Below are positions 48,533-58,591 of a stretch of DNA of 64,000 nucleotides, in pieces (within the stretch, counting starts at the first letter, position 1; every line of letters begins with the position of its first letter). A program made the position numbers and the translations under genes. The notes beneath the pieces were generated by a model. That model worked only from the letters and a program-made list of their open reading frames with translations. It made no database searches and was not told the origin of the DNA. The stretch is from NCBI RefSeq assembly GCF_024730565.1, contig NZ_CP077725.1:1364001-1428000 (forward strand), written 5' to 3'. Source of the DNA: Clostridium sp. CM027. Its GTDB lineage: Bacteria > Bacillota > Clostridia > Clostridiales > Clostridiaceae.

Positions 48533-49924
48533 TCAATTTAGATCCATTTTTTTAAAAGCTTCTGATATTACTTCAAAATCATTATCAGCAATAGTCCTTA
48601 AATCGAGTATGACCTCATCATTACTTACGCGTACTATAATTGGGACTTTATTTAGCCTAAGCCTCTTTTCAATTTCCTCTGAGGGTAAATTACTACCTTT
48701 TACTTTAATTACAAAGGTCGCTATCCGCGCCTCGGGCATTGAACCCCCACCTACCATAGAAAAATCTTCGCAAACTTTAAATGTAAAATTTTCTGAATTT
48801 GAATTCAGTTTTCTTTTAAGCCTCAATGCTCTTTTTTTATGAAGCTCCTTAGAGCTTAATATCATATAAAGTGTAGGAATGTTTTCCACAGCTTCACTTT
48901 CATCAAAGTAATATTTAAGTGTGCCTTCAAGCGCCGCAAGAGTCATTTTATCAATCCTAAGTGCTCTAGTAAGTTGGTTTTTTTTCATCATATCTATGTA
49001 TTTCTTTTTACCTACTATAATCCCGGCTTGAGGTCCTCCGAGCATTTTATCTCCGCTAAATGTAATAACATCTACCCCTTTTTTTACACTTTCTTGAACT
49101 GTTGGTTCATGAGTAAAACCGTACTTTGAAAAATCAACTAGAGTTCCACTACCAATATCTTCAATTACTGGAATGTCATTCTTAAGTCCTATTTCAACTA
49201 ATTCCTCATTAGGAACCTCAAGTGTATACCCAAGAATTTTAAAGTTTGAAGTATGTACTTTTAATAATGCCCCCGTATTTTCATTTATGTTACTCTCATA
49301 ATCATGAGGGTGGGTTCTGTTAGTTGTTCCAACCTCCATTAGCTTTGCGCCGCTAAATCTCATTACATCTGGTATTCTAAAAGATCCACCAATTTCTACA
49401 AGCTGTCCTCTTGATACAATCGCTTCCTTCCCGCTGCACAGTGTATTTAAAGCCAAAAGTACTGCTGCGGCATTATTATTAACAACCAATGCAGCTTCGG
49501 CCCCTGTAATTTTCGTAAGGATATCTTCAACATGACTGTATCTAGATCCCCTTTTCCCATCAGCTAAGTTATATTCAAGATTGCTATAATTGTTAGCTAT
49601 ATTTAATACACCTTCTACTGCATTTTTCGAAAGCCTCGACCTTCCCAAATTTGTATGAATAATTACTCCAGTGCAATTGATTATCTTTTTTAAACTTACA
49701 GATTTTTTTTCCTCTATATTTCTTTTAAATTGCTCAAGGATATCTTTTGTTTCAAAGTTTTCTAAATCTCCAGATAAAATGTTTTTCCTAAATAGATCAA
49801 TTGTTTCCCTAAGTGCATCAACAACCTTGACTCTCGATGTGTTTAACAAAACATCAATTACAAAAGCTTCATTTAAAAGACCATCAATTTTTGGTAATTT
49901 TCGTAGCAGTAAATTTTTTTCCAT
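48533..49924 (-). CDS. selA: L-seryl-tRNA(Sec) selenium transferase
   Basis: 463 residues, PLP fold. [14 protein letters not shown] near 290 contains the PLP Lys; [14 protein letters not shown] near 85 is the family block. Converts Ser-tRNA-Sec to Sec-tRNA-Sec with selenophosphate. 26 bases before selB. Confidence 0.96.
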   Translation of the reverse strand: MEKNLLLRKLPKIDGLLNEAFVIDVLLNTSRVKVVDALRETIDLFRKNILSGDLENFETKDILEQFKRNIEEKKSVSLKKIINCTGVIIHTNLGRSRLSKNAVEGVLNIANNYSNLEYNLADGKRGSRYSHVEDILTKITGAEAALVVNNNAAAVLLALNTLCSGKEAIVSRGQLVEIGGSFRIPDVMRFSGAKLMEVGTTNRTHPHDYESNINENTGALLKVHTSNFKILGYTLEVPNEELVEIGLKNDIPVIEDIGSGTLVDFSKYGFTHEPTVQESVKKGVDVITFSGDKMLGGPQAGIIVGKKKYIDMMKKNQLTRALRIDKMTLAALEGTLKYYFDESEAVENIPTLYMILSSKELHKKRALRLKRKLNSNSENFTFKVCEDFSMVGGGSMPEARIATFVIKVKGSNLPSEEIEKRLRLNKVPIIVRVSNDEVILDLRTIADNDFEVISEAFKKMDLN

Positions 49925-49944
49925 TTTTATTCTCCATTCTGTTT

Positions 49945-50973
49945 TTACTCTACAATAATATATTTATCTCCATATTCAAGAACTTCACCAATAATTTCAG
50001 ATTTCAATTCAAGTTCTGAAAGTTCTTCAATTAGTTTTTCAGCTTCTCTTTTAGTACATGAAACCAGTAGTCCTCCAGATGTCTGAGGATCAAATATAAT
50101 ATCCTCCAGCCAAGGTTCAATATTTCTAAGCTCGTATTCCTCTTTTATATAATCCCTATTTTTATAAGAACCTGCCGGTACTAAACCCATTTCAGCGTAC
50201 TCTTTTGCCTCTTTGATATATGGTATTTTATTCTTCCAAAGCTTTAGTGTAACTTTTGAAGCCTTAGCCATTTCAAAGCAGTGCCCCATAATTCCAAATC
50301 CAGTTATATCAGTACAGGCGTTTATTTCATGTGATGCTATTATTTCTCCAGCATATTTATTCAAAGTAGTCATAACCTTTACTGCTTGATTATATGCATT
50401 AACAGACGCGACGCCTCCTTTTATTGCAGTGTTCACTATACCCGTACCTAAAGGTTTTGTAAGTATCAGTACATCGCAAACCTCACATCCATAATTTTTC
50501 AGAATTTTATCCGGATGCACAAAACCAGTGACTGATAAGCCATATTTGGGCTCATTATCATCAACTGAATGTCCTCCTATGACAATTGCTCCTGCTTCAA
50601 TTACTTTATCTGCTCCACCTCTAAGTATTTCTCCAAGTATATCCATAGAAATGCAGGTCGGAAAACAAACTATATTAAGTGCAAGCGTTGGTTTTCCTCC
50701 CATTGCATATATGTCGCTTAAAGAATTCGCCGCTGCAATTTGTCCAAAAGTATATGGATCATCCACTACAGGAGTGAAAAAATCCAAAGTTTGTATCATT
50801 GCCATTTCATCATTTATCTTATAAACAGCTGCATCATCGGAAGTTTCAATTCCGACAATCAAATTTTCATCCACCATTTTAGGTAATTGGCTTAATATTT
50901 TAGAGAGAGCCTCCGGCCCTATTTTAGCTGCTCAACCAGAGGATCTTGTCATTTCTGTAAGTTTTTTTGTCAA
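49945..50973 (-). CDS. selD: selenophosphate synthetase SelD, selenoprotein
   Basis: 342 residues when TTG 50973 (six bases after GGAGGG) is the start and TGA at the complement of 50932-50934 is read as selenocysteine 14: [13 protein letters not shown][12 protein letters not shown]. The position is the catalytic Cys/Sec of Sel[11 protein letters not shown] and [13 protein letters not shown] are ATP/metal sites. Gene callers that stop at TGA lose the first 32 residues. First gene of selD-selA-selB. Confidence 0.95.
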
Positions 50974-51221
50974 AATTATCCCTCCTTTTTTACTCTATAT
51001 TTAAAATCTTTATTATGTAAAGTATTATATAGTACTTTACATTATAAAATAATTTGATTCAGTTACTAAATAATCTTTATCCATATAATCGCCTAATAAG
51101 AATATATTACCATGCTACTATGCCTAGGTCAATGTTGAATGCTGGTCGTAGTCCACTATGAAAATGAGCTTTTAGACGAATTATAAATAGATACTACTTT
51201 TATATTTGTAACTTAACTCTA

Positions 51222-51250
51222 TAAACTAAAAACCTCACATTTTGTGAGGT
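51222..51250 (-). repeat. 29-bp terminator repeat, copy 1
   Basis: Identical to 54023-54051. ACCTCACA/TGTGAGGT hairpin followed on the minus strand by TTTTTAG. Here it follows no gene. Confidence 0.8.
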
Positions 51251-51396
51251 GGTCCTAGTACATCTTATATTCGAAATCACAAGTCATGAGAGTCAACCAC
51301 AAACCTTACATCCATAATTTTTTAGAAGGTGAATAGTTTTTAAAATTTACATACCCTGAGAAAATTCATGACAATAATGTTTAATTATATATAAAA

Positions 51397-51442
51397 GTAC
51401 CCTATAGGGTAGGCTTTTCTAGCTGTCTACTCTATAAGGTAC
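51397..51442 (-). terminator. terminator of the YfcC-type carrier gene
   Basis: GTACCCTATAGGGTAG (51397-51412) pairs with CTACTCTATAAGGTAC (51427-51442), two mismatches; minus-strand tail TTTTATATA. Confidence 0.65.
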
Positions 51443-51509
51443 ATTATACTGTTGCCTAGTGGTCTTCATCATTTTCATATAAATACATCATACTATTAAA
51501 ATATATTAT

Positions 51510-52934
51510 TTATCTATATACAAACATAGATAATACTAAAAGTACAAGTGTAACAACAAATGTTATTACTATCAACTTCCATATGAATTTAAACCATCTC
51601 TCATATGGTACTTTACCCATAACTAATCCAGCCATAATAACCGGACATGTTGGTGAAAATAAGCTTAACAATCCATTTGCAGCTTGATAAGCAGTTATTA
51701 CTATATGTCTTGGCACAGCAGAAAAGTCGGCTAAAGGTGCCAGAATTGGCATCGTAACAGTTGCAAGCCCTGATGTTGAAGGTATTAAGAATGACATAGG
51801 TAAATAGAATAAATAAGTAAATACAGTGAACCCTATTGATCCTTTTCCTTTAAGACAAATTTCGCCCAAATGTAAAACTGTGTCAGAAATATGTCCTGCA
51901 TCCATTACAACAGTAATACCCCTTGCCAAACCTATTATTATCGCAACTCCTAACAAATCACGTGCACCGTCTATAAAAATAGGAAGGAATTTTTCCTCTT
52001 TATACCCTGCTATTATAGCTATAATTATACTAGATACAAGGAATACTCCTGCGAGTTCACCAAACCACCAGCCTAGTGTTGGAATGAATTTAATACCTAA
52101 ATCACTAAACGGAATAATTCCCATTACCATTACTACGAAAGTTAACCCAAAAACAGTAAGTATAAGTTTTCTTCTACCTGTTAATTCAGGGATATCGTTT
52201 TCATTTCTATTTCCAAGAAAATGCTTCTTGTGTCCATGGTGCAAATCATAAATCAATGATTTAGTAGGATCTGCCTTAACCATTTCACCATATTTCATAG
52301 TCCAGAATATACCTAAAGCTACAAAAGTAACAAGAAGTACCATTCTTATTCCAATTCCTTCACCAATGGAAATGCCGGCAAATTTACATGCTATACTAAT
52401 AGCAAATGGGCTAGTTAAAGATGCCATAGCTGCCATTCCTGACCCTAGCTTTATAACGGCAACTGCTGTAAGCGTGTCATACCCAGCTGCAAGAAACACT
52501 GGTATTAATATTGGGAAGAATGCTAGTGTTTCTTCATCCATACCGAAAGTTGTTCCCCCTATTGTGAAGAATAGCATTATCAATGGTATAAGCCATCGTT
52601 CTTTTCCAGCTAGCTTTTTAACAAGTCTACCTATACCTGCATCTATTGCCCCAGTCTTCATAACTGTTCCTAAGAATCCACCTATTACAATAACGAATAA
52701 TATAACATCTACTGCGTCATAGAATCCAATTATAGGAGCTAAAACAATATCTTTAAAACCCTGTGGGTTTGAAGGAACTGCGTGATATGTTCCTGGGATA
52801 AGCTGTAGTTTATCAGCGTTTGGATCTAGAAAGTTATATTGTCCTGCTGGCACTATCCATGTAAGAATCGCTACCATTACAATTATAATAGCTAAAATAG
52901 TATAAGCCGTTGGCATCTTGAATTTCTTTTTCAT
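51510..52934 (-). CDS. YfcC-family membrane carrier (C4-dicarboxylate/basic amino acid type)
   Basis: 474 residues, 12 or so helices, with the two long re-entrant-like blocks GGTTFGMDEETLAFFPILIP and SFLIPSTSGLATVTMPILAP of the DcuC/YfcC group. Members are annotated as dicarboxylate or arginine/ornithine carriers; the substrate here is unknown. AGGAGG upstream. Monocistronic. Confidence 0.85.
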   Translation of the reverse strand: MKKKFKMPTAYTILAIIIVMVAILTWIVPAGQYNFLDPNADKLQLIPGTYHAVPSNPQGFKDIVLAPIIGFYDAVDVILFVIVIGGFLGTVMKTGAIDAGIGRLVKKLAGKERWLIPLIMLFFTIGGTTFGMDEETLAFFPILIPVFLAAGYDTLTAVAVIKLGSGMAAMASLTSPFAISIACKFAGISIGEGIGIRMVLLVTFVALGIFWTMKYGEMVKADPTKSLIYDLHHGHKKHFLGNRNENDIPELTGRRKLILTVFGLTFVVMVMGIIPFSDLGIKFIPTLGWWFGELAGVFLVSSIIIAIIAGYKEEKFLPIFIDGARDLLGVAIIIGLARGITVVMDAGHISDTVLHLGEICLKGKGSIGFTVFTYLFYLPMSFLIPSTSGLATVTMPILAPLADFSAVPRHIVITAYQAANGLLSLFSPTCPVIMAGLVMGKVPYERWFKFIWKLIVITFVVTLVLLVLSMFVYR

Positions 52935-52966
52935 ATGTTAGTCCTCCTATCAATTACTTGCTTTTA

Positions 52967-53165
52967 TTACCTTCTTTCTTTGCTGCTTTCTCTAAACATA
53001 TTAAAATGTAGAGTTTCTTTAAATTTATTAGTATCAACTGAATAATCTCTTACTTCTGAGTTATTTACCTATGTATTATTTACAGTTATCGTAAGTCTTC
53101 CAAGAATATCATCCCTTGTATTAAATACTGGAAGCTCTCTGTCAATTATTGACACAATTATACAA
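52967..53165 (-). pseudogene. gene remnant with one in-frame stop
   Basis: One frame reads VSIIDRELPVFNTRDDILGR then LTITVNNT, TAG, VNNSEVRDYSVDTNKFKETL and ends ESSKERR at TAA. Protein-like on both sides of the stop but no start codon or ribosome site. It ends 30 bases before the carrier gene start. Not identified. Confidence 0.35.
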
Positions 53166-53398
53166 TAAATTTAGACCACTAGTACTTATATTATATCGTA
53201 AATTAAATAAATTACCACCATTTTTAACCAATTAATTAATTAAAATACTTTTAACTAATTAAATTAGCACCAGATGATGTAATTAATATGATTATTTTAC
53301 AATAAACCAGAATAGAAATGTTATTATCAGTGCTATAATTAAGAGAAAAAATGAAAATGGATAGAGGCCTAGCACGTGGGAAATAAGATGTTTTGAAT
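53166..53398. other. intergenic, nothing recognised
   Basis: AT-rich; a short run of AATTAATTAATTAAA near 53229 and no stable gene-like frame. Confidence 0.4.
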
Positions 53399-53430
53399 AA
53401 TAAAGAGCATCCAAGCGGATGCTCTTTATT
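53399..53430. terminator. terminator of the 144-residue hypothetical gene
   Basis: AATAAAGAGCATCC (53399-53412) and GGATGCTCTTTATT (53417-53430), loop AAGC. Confidence 0.85.
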
Positions 53431-53432
53431 AT

Positions 53433-53867
53433 TTAATTGATTGTTTCTTCATTCATAGTTATTATTTCTTCATTCAATTCAAATAAATCTTCAAAAATTC
53501 CATCAATAGTATTTTCATCAATAAATGCTCTCAATTTTGGGTTACGCTCTTCCGTATTAATATACTGAATAAAATAACCTCCTACTTTTTCAGCAATACT
53601 TAATTTAATAGATATGTTTTGCTGAATCCTATCTTTGTTAAATAAAATAAAAGTAACATTTTTATCAGAACATTCTATTTTGATTTTTTTATAATACTTT
53701 ATATCTATATATTCATTTGAATCTGTTGTTGCTCGAATATTCTTTATATTGTATTTGTCTAGATTACTATTAAATACCTCAACAAAGTTTTGCATTGCTC
53801 TGCCAATAATGCTTTTATCAATAGTCAAATTTCTTAATTGTAAAACTAATTCTTCTTTCCAATTCAT
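53433..53867 (-). CDS. hypothetical protein
   Basis: 144 residues from ATG 53867, six bases after GGGGCGGTG (an in-frame GTG at 53876 lies in that site). Acidic C-terminus, no signal or membrane segment, mixed alpha/beta. Family not recognised. A palindrome directly precedes its ribosome site and a strong terminator follows, so it is a real single-gene transcript. Confidence 0.6.
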   Translation of the reverse strand: MNWKEELVLQLRNLTIDKSIIGRAMQNFVEVFNSNLDKYNIKNIRATTDSNEYIDIKYYKKIKIECSDKNVTFILFNKDRIQQNISIKLSIAEKVGGYFIQYINTEERNPKLRAFIDENTIDGIFEDLFELNEEIITMNEETIN

Positions 53868-53883
53868 CTTATTCACCGCCCCT

Positions 53884-53922
53884 ATAAGATATTACCTTAT
53901 ATTAAAGAAGGTAATATCTTAT
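53884..53922. promoter_or_regulatory. 15-bp palindrome before the hypothetical gene
   Basis: ATAAGATATTACCTT (53884-53898) and AAGGTAATATCTTAT (53908-53922), 9-base loop. It ends a few bases before the GGGG ribosome site, so it could be an operator, an mRNA 5' stabiliser or a translational switch. Confidence 0.55.
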
Positions 53923-54022
53923 ATCGTTAGAAATATAAAGGTACCTACATTATATCTCCTACTATTAAGCTATTCCAGAATCTAAAAAAGATACCAATTT
54001 CTCAGTATCCAACAACGGTAGG

Positions 54023-54051
54023 TAAACTAAAAACCTCACATTTTGTGAGGT
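54023..54051 (-). terminator. terminator of yjjW (29-bp repeat, copy 2)
   Basis: ACCTCACA AAA TGTGAGGT followed by TTTTTAG on the minus strand, 12 bases after the stop. Identical to 51222-51250. Confidence 0.85.
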
Positions 54052-54063
54052 TTCTAATAATTA

Positions 54064-54900
54064 CTATACTATAACTACACTTCTGCAACCATTATACGTC
54101 GCTATCTCTCCTAATTCCTCCATGAATTCCTCCTTAGGAGTGTAACTGTTTATGATTTCAGATCGTACGCCCATTTGCCTATATTTTATAAGTTTATATC
54201 TTATATCTGGATTTAATAGCGCAATAAACTTGCTGATTTTATCTACATTATTGTGATTCTCTAAAACTTCTGGTACAACAACCGTTCTAATCTCATAAAT
54301 TTTATTTAACTTAGCTAAATATTTTACATTTTCTATAACAATAGTATTTTCCATACCCGTAAGTCTCTTATGTTCCTCGTTATTATAGGATTTTATATCT
54401 ACCATTGCCATATCCATTACATCCACTAGCTCTTCATGTTCCCATAAAGGTACCGAACCATTGGTATCCACAAAACATGTTAAATTCATTTTTTTAACTT
54501 CTCTAAATAAATGTATTAAAAACTCACTTTGAAGGGTGCACTCACCACCTGAGACTGTAATCCCAGAGATAAAAACTTTATTCTTCTCTATCTCGCGTAC
54601 GACTTCTTCTACAGTCATGCTTTGTGCTCTAGGGGAGCTATTCCTTTTGCAAAATCTTATACATTCATCACATTTACTACAGGCTCTTTTATCCCATACT
54701 ACATTAGAGGACTTAAATTGTAATGCATTATAATGGCAAGCATCTATGCATTCCCCACAACTATTACAAATATTTATAGTCTCCGGGTTGTGACAATAAG
54801 AACAGTTAAAATTACACCCTTGCAAGAATATGGCAGTCCTATTTCCCGGTCCATCCACCGAGCTAAAGGGAATAATTCGGTTAACTAATCCCTTAATCAT
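54064..54900 (-). CDS. yjjW: YjjW-type glycyl-radical activating enzyme
   Basis: 278 residues, radical SAM: LQGCNFNCSYCHNPE near 29, then ferredoxin-like clusters CNSCGECIDACHYNA and CSKCDECIRFC, then ITVSGGECTLQ. Activates the glycyl-radical protein encoded just upstream; the genes overlap by 8 bases. Confidence 0.88.
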   Translation of the reverse strand: MIKGLVNRIIPFSSVDGPGNRTAIFLQGCNFNCSYCHNPETINICNSCGECIDACHYNALQFKSSNVVWDKRACSKCDECIRFCKRNSSPRAQSMTVEEVVREIEKNKVFISGITVSGGECTLQSEFLIHLFREVKKMNLTCFVDTNGSVPLWEHEELVDVMDMAMVDIKSYNNEEHKRLTGMENTIVIENVKYLAKLNKIYEIRTVVVPEVLENHNNVDKISKFIALLNPDIRYKLIKYRQMGVRSEIINSYTPKEEFMEELGEIATYNGCRSVVIV

Positions 54901-56386
54901 TTTTTCTTACCTTTCTTTCCAGTACCTTTTGATTCAGAACTGCCCCAAGTCCTAATGCTACTGTATCCTGTAACACCTGATGCCCCTCTTGCAATTTTTT
55001 CATTTCTGATCTTTTAACAAGATATCCAGTAATTCTTATTACATCACAATCAGTAGAATATGCTGAAAAATATCTCATTTGTTTTTTAAAAGCACCCTTG
55101 ATAATATCAAGCACATACTCCGGATTACTTTTAACCGTGCTATCAAAATTAAATATATCGCCTATTCCTGAGGGAAAGAACTTATGAAATTTAGCAGACT
55201 CCACTATATGCTGTGGAAGTTCAGGTTCATCTCCAATTGGAATCCTGCATCCTGGACTTATTCCCATATCAGAATCAATACCCACTTGAGCATGTAACAG
55301 ATATCTACCTTTCGATATATTGCAGTGAGGATCATTATATTTATTAACCTCAGATTCTAACTTTTCAATAATTCTATATCCTAAAGTATTAGCTATTTCA
55401 CTATGGCCAAACCTATTTTCTAATTTAGAAGAATCAATAAAACAATTTACACATTCAGCAAGTCCAAACATCCCAAACATGCCTGTGAAGTTATCTTTAC
55501 TTATTAATCCTTCCCTTACTAAGAAATTGGTCTCAAAGAAACCACTTTCCTCCACTAAAAATCTAATTCTTTCACGCATATACCCAGCCATTTTCTCTAC
55601 TGCATCCGGCAATATAACATTTATAAATTCATCTTGGTTTTTTGCTTTTTTAGCAAGCCTCGCTAAATTTAATCTAGATAAAGTGTAACTTCCCCCACCT
55701 ATAGTTAATCCATTATAGCAACTAACTATACCGTAATTCCCAGCAAACTCATTTGAGAACATTTCATGATTAGCAAAACTTGGTTTTGCAGTTATTAAGG
55801 CAGTGTTAATTGCATCAATAGCAAAATCATCTGGAGTACTTGTACTATATTTTAAAGTTAAGTTAGGAATTGCATTTTGCAGTTCTCTTTCCGCTCTTAA
55901 TATTAATCTTCCTGCCTTAGTATCTTCTGGCCCTATATTTGCATGACAAAAAGAATCTGTTATGGTTCTGTCTATATGTGTTAAAAATAATTTTATAGCA
56001 TGAAAAGCTTCTTCTTCATCTAAGACAAACGGTTCCAAGAGATAATCAATATTCCCTATATATACTGGGAATGAAGAAATTGATGGCACATGTTTGTATA
56101 ATATTAATAAACTATTTGTAGCCTCCCAAATATCCTTTGGTGGCGTGAGTCCTAAAAATTCACTTCCATTTTTCATGAATTTCTGATAGTTAGGTACTAT
56201 ATACCTAGGTCTATACGGTGCATGGCCTTCAAAAAGATCACATATTATTCCCTCATCGCGAAGCATCTGAGTATCCCTTCTAATATTTAGAACGTCTATA
56301 CTGTCTTCCGCTGCTCTAGCGAGGGTTAATACCTTTTGCTCGTAGGTTAAGGTTCCGTTTTTAATAATTTCTAAAATGTTGTTCAT
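54893..56386 (-). CDS. yjjI: YjjI-type glycyl-radical enzyme of unknown reaction
   Basis: 497 residues, shorter than PFL/dehydratase enzymes (about 800) but normal for YjjI (about 516). The C-terminal RITGYLVKRSEM is the glycyl-radical loop; FGMFGLAECVNCF near 307-319 holds the likely thiyl Cys pair. The reaction is not known for this family. Partner of YjjW. Confidence 0.87.
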   Translation of the reverse strand: MNNILEIIKNGTLTYEQKVLTLARAAEDSIDVLNIRRDTQMLRDEGIICDLFEGHAPYRPRYIVPNYQKFMKNGSEFLGLTPPKDIWEATNSLLILYKHVPSISSFPVYIGNIDYLLEPFVLDEEEAFHAIKLFLTHIDRTITDSFCHANIGPEDTKAGRLILRAERELQNAIPNLTLKYSTSTPDDFAIDAINTALITAKPSFANHEMFSNEFAGNYGIVSCYNGLTIGGGSYTLSRLNLARLAKKAKNQDEFINVILPDAVEKMAGYMRERIRFLVEESGFFETNFLVREGLISKDNFTGMFGMFGLAECVNCFIDSSKLENRFGHSEIANTLGYRIIEKLESEVNKYNDPHCNISKGRYLLHAQVGIDSDMGISPGCRIPIGDEPELPQHIVESAKFHKFFPSGIGDIFNFDSTVKSNPEYVLDIIKGAFKKQMRYFSAYSTDCDVIRITGYLVKRSEMKKLQEGHQVLQDTVALGLGAVLNQKVLERKVRKND

Positions 56387-56716
56387 TATAACACCACTCC
56401 ATTTAAATTATTTTAACCACATTTTCAAATTGGTTGTTTAACATATAAGTATGTTAATTTGTTATATGCTGTTATTAATATTCTATATTGAATGTCTTTC
56501 TTTTGCAAAGGTTTTCTACTCCCTAACCCTTCCATAAATCTTTTGGATATGCATATAACTAGAGCCTTAGGGCTCTTCTTCAGTTTTATTATATTTTAAA
56601 TGCACTAAAGTCAAGGAGATTTAATCACTTTGTGATTAAATCTCCTTGGCTTTCAATATGATTTTCTTGTTGACAACACAAGTTTTCAGTTTATTATATT
56701 TTTTATTATGATATTA
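56387..56716. other. gap with a dispersed terminator repeat
   Basis: No gene. Contains a small GAGCCTTAGGGCTC hairpin near 56562 and the 66-bp repeat at 56601-56666. Confidence 0.6.
56601..56666 (-). repeat. 66-bp hairpin repeat, copy 1
   Basis: Long stem around CACTTTGTG. 59 of 66 bases equal 63313-63378. It serves as terminator for the ferredoxin gene. Confidence 0.8.
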
Positions 56717-56905
56717 CTATTCTACAGAAATTGCATCAACAGGGCATTGTTCTTCTGCTTTTTTTGCACTACTTACGAGATTTTCTGCCACTTCATCTGG
56801 CGATGCCACAGCTTTTCCGTCATCTTCCATTTGAAAGATTTCTGGACATACCCCTGGGCATAATCCACATCCAATGCATATATCTTTATCAACGTGAGCC
56901 TTCAT
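56717..56905 (-). CDS. ferredoxin, single [4Fe-4S]
   Basis: 62 residues from ATG 56905, after GGGGTG. Cluster ligands in CIGCGLCPGVCPE and CPVDAI. Acidic. Likely electron carrier to the neighbouring redox enzymes. Confidence 0.9.
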   Translation of the reverse strand: MKAHVDKDICIGCGLCPGVCPEIFQMEDDGKAVASPDEVAENLVSSAKKAEEQCPVDAISVE

Positions 56906-56972
56906 TAATATCACCCCTTCAATATAGTTATTAGAAAAGATTTAATCCGTAACTTTAAAAGTAGACGAAACT

Positions 56973-57134
56973 TTATTCAACTTTTTCAAAGTCTGATTTT
57001 GGAACTCCACATAATGGACAAACCCAATCTTCTGGTATATCCTCAAATTTAGTACCTTGTTTTATTCCACCATCTGAATCTCCTTCTTCTGGATCATAAA
57101 TGTATCCACACACCAAACAAACGTATTTATCCAT
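56973..57134 (-). CDS. rubredoxin
   Basis: 53 residues from ATG 57134, after AAGGGGATG; an in-frame extension to 57188 has no site. CxxCG in VCLVCGY and CPLCG bind one iron; [19 protein letters not shown] is typical. Accepts electrons from the reductase encoded 67 bases upstream and gives them to the flavodiiron protein. Confidence 0.95.
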   Translation of the reverse strand: MDKYVCLVCGYIYDPEEGDSDGGIKQGTKFEDIPEDWVCPLCGVPKSDFEKVE

Positions 57135-57201
57135 AAAAACATCCCCTTTAAATTTACTTAATATTATAGTCTCCCCTATAATTTTCACTATACTCTTACC
57201 A

Positions 57202-58410
57202 TTATTTATTGTTCTTCAACTTATCCAACAACTCATCAACAGATAGATCAACATCACCTACCGTTATTCCCTTTTCTATAGCTGATTTAAGAAGTGGCGA
57301 TCTTTTCATATCACCTATAACAATCGCACCGATTACCTTATTATTTTTTATAAATATTTTTTTATAAATTTTAAGATTAGTATCTTCATCTATTAGTACC
57401 TTTGTAGACTCTAATTCATCAATGCACCCCATAGAAAATAACGAAATGCCAAAAGCATTTAATGTTGTAACTGGGATTATTTTTTCATAAACAGTTTCCT
57501 TCCCAGCAATGTTGTAACCTGCAACTTTTCCTTGTGCTATAGCAATATTCCATAGTCCATTAACTTCATTATCATATTCAGCAATATCTCCTGCTGCATA
57601 AATATTTTCTATGTTGGTTTCCATTTTATTGTTTACTAATATTCCTCTTACTGCTTTAACTTTAGTATACGCGATTAGTTCTTTATTAGGTTTAATTCCT
57701 GTGGAATACACAATCATATTACATTTTAATTCCACTTCTTTGTCTATAAGAATGCCTGCTACTTTAGCATCTCCTGTTATTTTAACTACACCAGTATTTG
57801 TTAGTATTTCTATCCCATAACCATGCATTATATCCTTTAATATTTCTGATGCTTTATTGTCTAATTGGAGAGGCATAAGCCTTGATTGCAATTCAACAAT
57901 CGTAACCTTTTTGCCATGCTGATGTAATATCCAAGCCATTTCAATTCCTTGTATTCCACCTCCAATAACTATCACTTGTGCACTTGCATTGAGGCTATCT
58001 TTAATATTTAAAGCATCATTAAGGCCTCTTAATGTGTAGACACCTTCTTTACCTATACCATCAATTGGTGGTATATTATTGCTGGATCCAGTTGCTATTA
58101 GCAATTTATCATACTTTATTTTACGTCCATCGCATAATATTAATTCAAGGCTATCTGTATTTATATTCAATACCTTTGTATTAATAATTATTTTTACTTT
58201 ATTTTGCTCATACCACTCTTTTTTTTGAAGAAGTATGTTATTTTCCTCCAGGTCATCAAATATACCCTTCGACAGCCTTATTCGGTTATATGGATAAAAT
58301 TTTTCTTGTCCGATCAAACATATCTCTGAACCTAAATCTATTTCTCTAATTGCCTTGATTGCTGTTACTGATGCAATACCAGTCCCTACGATTACGATTC
58401 TTTTAGCCAT
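57202..58410 (-). CDS. NAD(P)H:rubredoxin oxidoreductase
   Basis: 402 residues, two-dinucleotide-fold flavoprotein: [16 protein letters not shown] at the start (FAD), [19 protein letters not shown] (NADH) near 155, [15 protein letters not shown] near 275. Slightly longer than C. acetobutylicum NROR (379). Next to rubredoxin, RIC and a flavodiiron protein, so an oxygen-reducing chain is likely. A deleted second copy lies at the right edge. Confidence 0.87.
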   Translation of the reverse strand: MAKRIVIVGTGIASVTAIKAIREIDLGSEICLIGQEKFYPYNRIRLSKGIFDDLEENNILLQKKEWYEQNKVKIIINTKVLNINTDSLELILCDGRKIKYDKLLIATGSSNNIPPIDGIGKEGVYTLRGLNDALNIKDSLNASAQVIVIGGGIQGIEMAWILHQHGKKVTIVELQSRLMPLQLDNKASEILKDIMHGYGIEILTNTGVVKITGDAKVAGILIDKEVELKCNMIVYSTGIKPNKELIAYTKVKAVRGILVNNKMETNIENIYAAGDIAEYDNEVNGLWNIAIAQGKVAGYNIAGKETVYEKIIPVTTLNAFGISLFSMGCIDELESTKVLIDEDTNLKIYKKIFIKNNKVIGAIVIGDMKRSPLLKSAIEKGITVGDVDLSVDELLDKLKNNK

Positions 58411-58497
58411 TTATATCACCCATCTTATTCTAATATTTATTTTTTATTATTCCCTTTTTCATTTAAAGTTATTTTCTAGTTAAATCATCTCCTGCGG

Positions 58498-58591
58498 AGC
58501 TGCAACATCTTCGCAGAAGATGCATTGACGACTTCAGAAGGAGATTTATACTCCACTTATAGAAGTGGGAGACTTTCCTTCTGAAATGTCG
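58498..58591. mobile_element. cluster of nested hairpins, possibly an IS200/IS605-type end
   Basis: Three stems: CATCTTC/GAAGATG (58506-58522), TTCAGAAGGA/TCCTTCTGAA (58533-58585) enclosing CCACTT/AAGTGG (58553-58568). The right border AAATGTCGTTAAAG also occurs near 16160. Such nested hairpins resemble right ends of IS200/IS605 elements; no transposase is present. The identification is tentative. Confidence 0.4.

Larger units (their letters stand above)
50974..51509. other. non-coding gap with scraps of two other loci
   Basis: No gene. Contains a copy of the yjjW terminator repeat (51222-51250), a 30-base stretch 90 percent identical to the middle of selD (51298-51327), and the terminator of the downstream-reading carrier gene (51397-51442). 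Confidence 0.6.
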
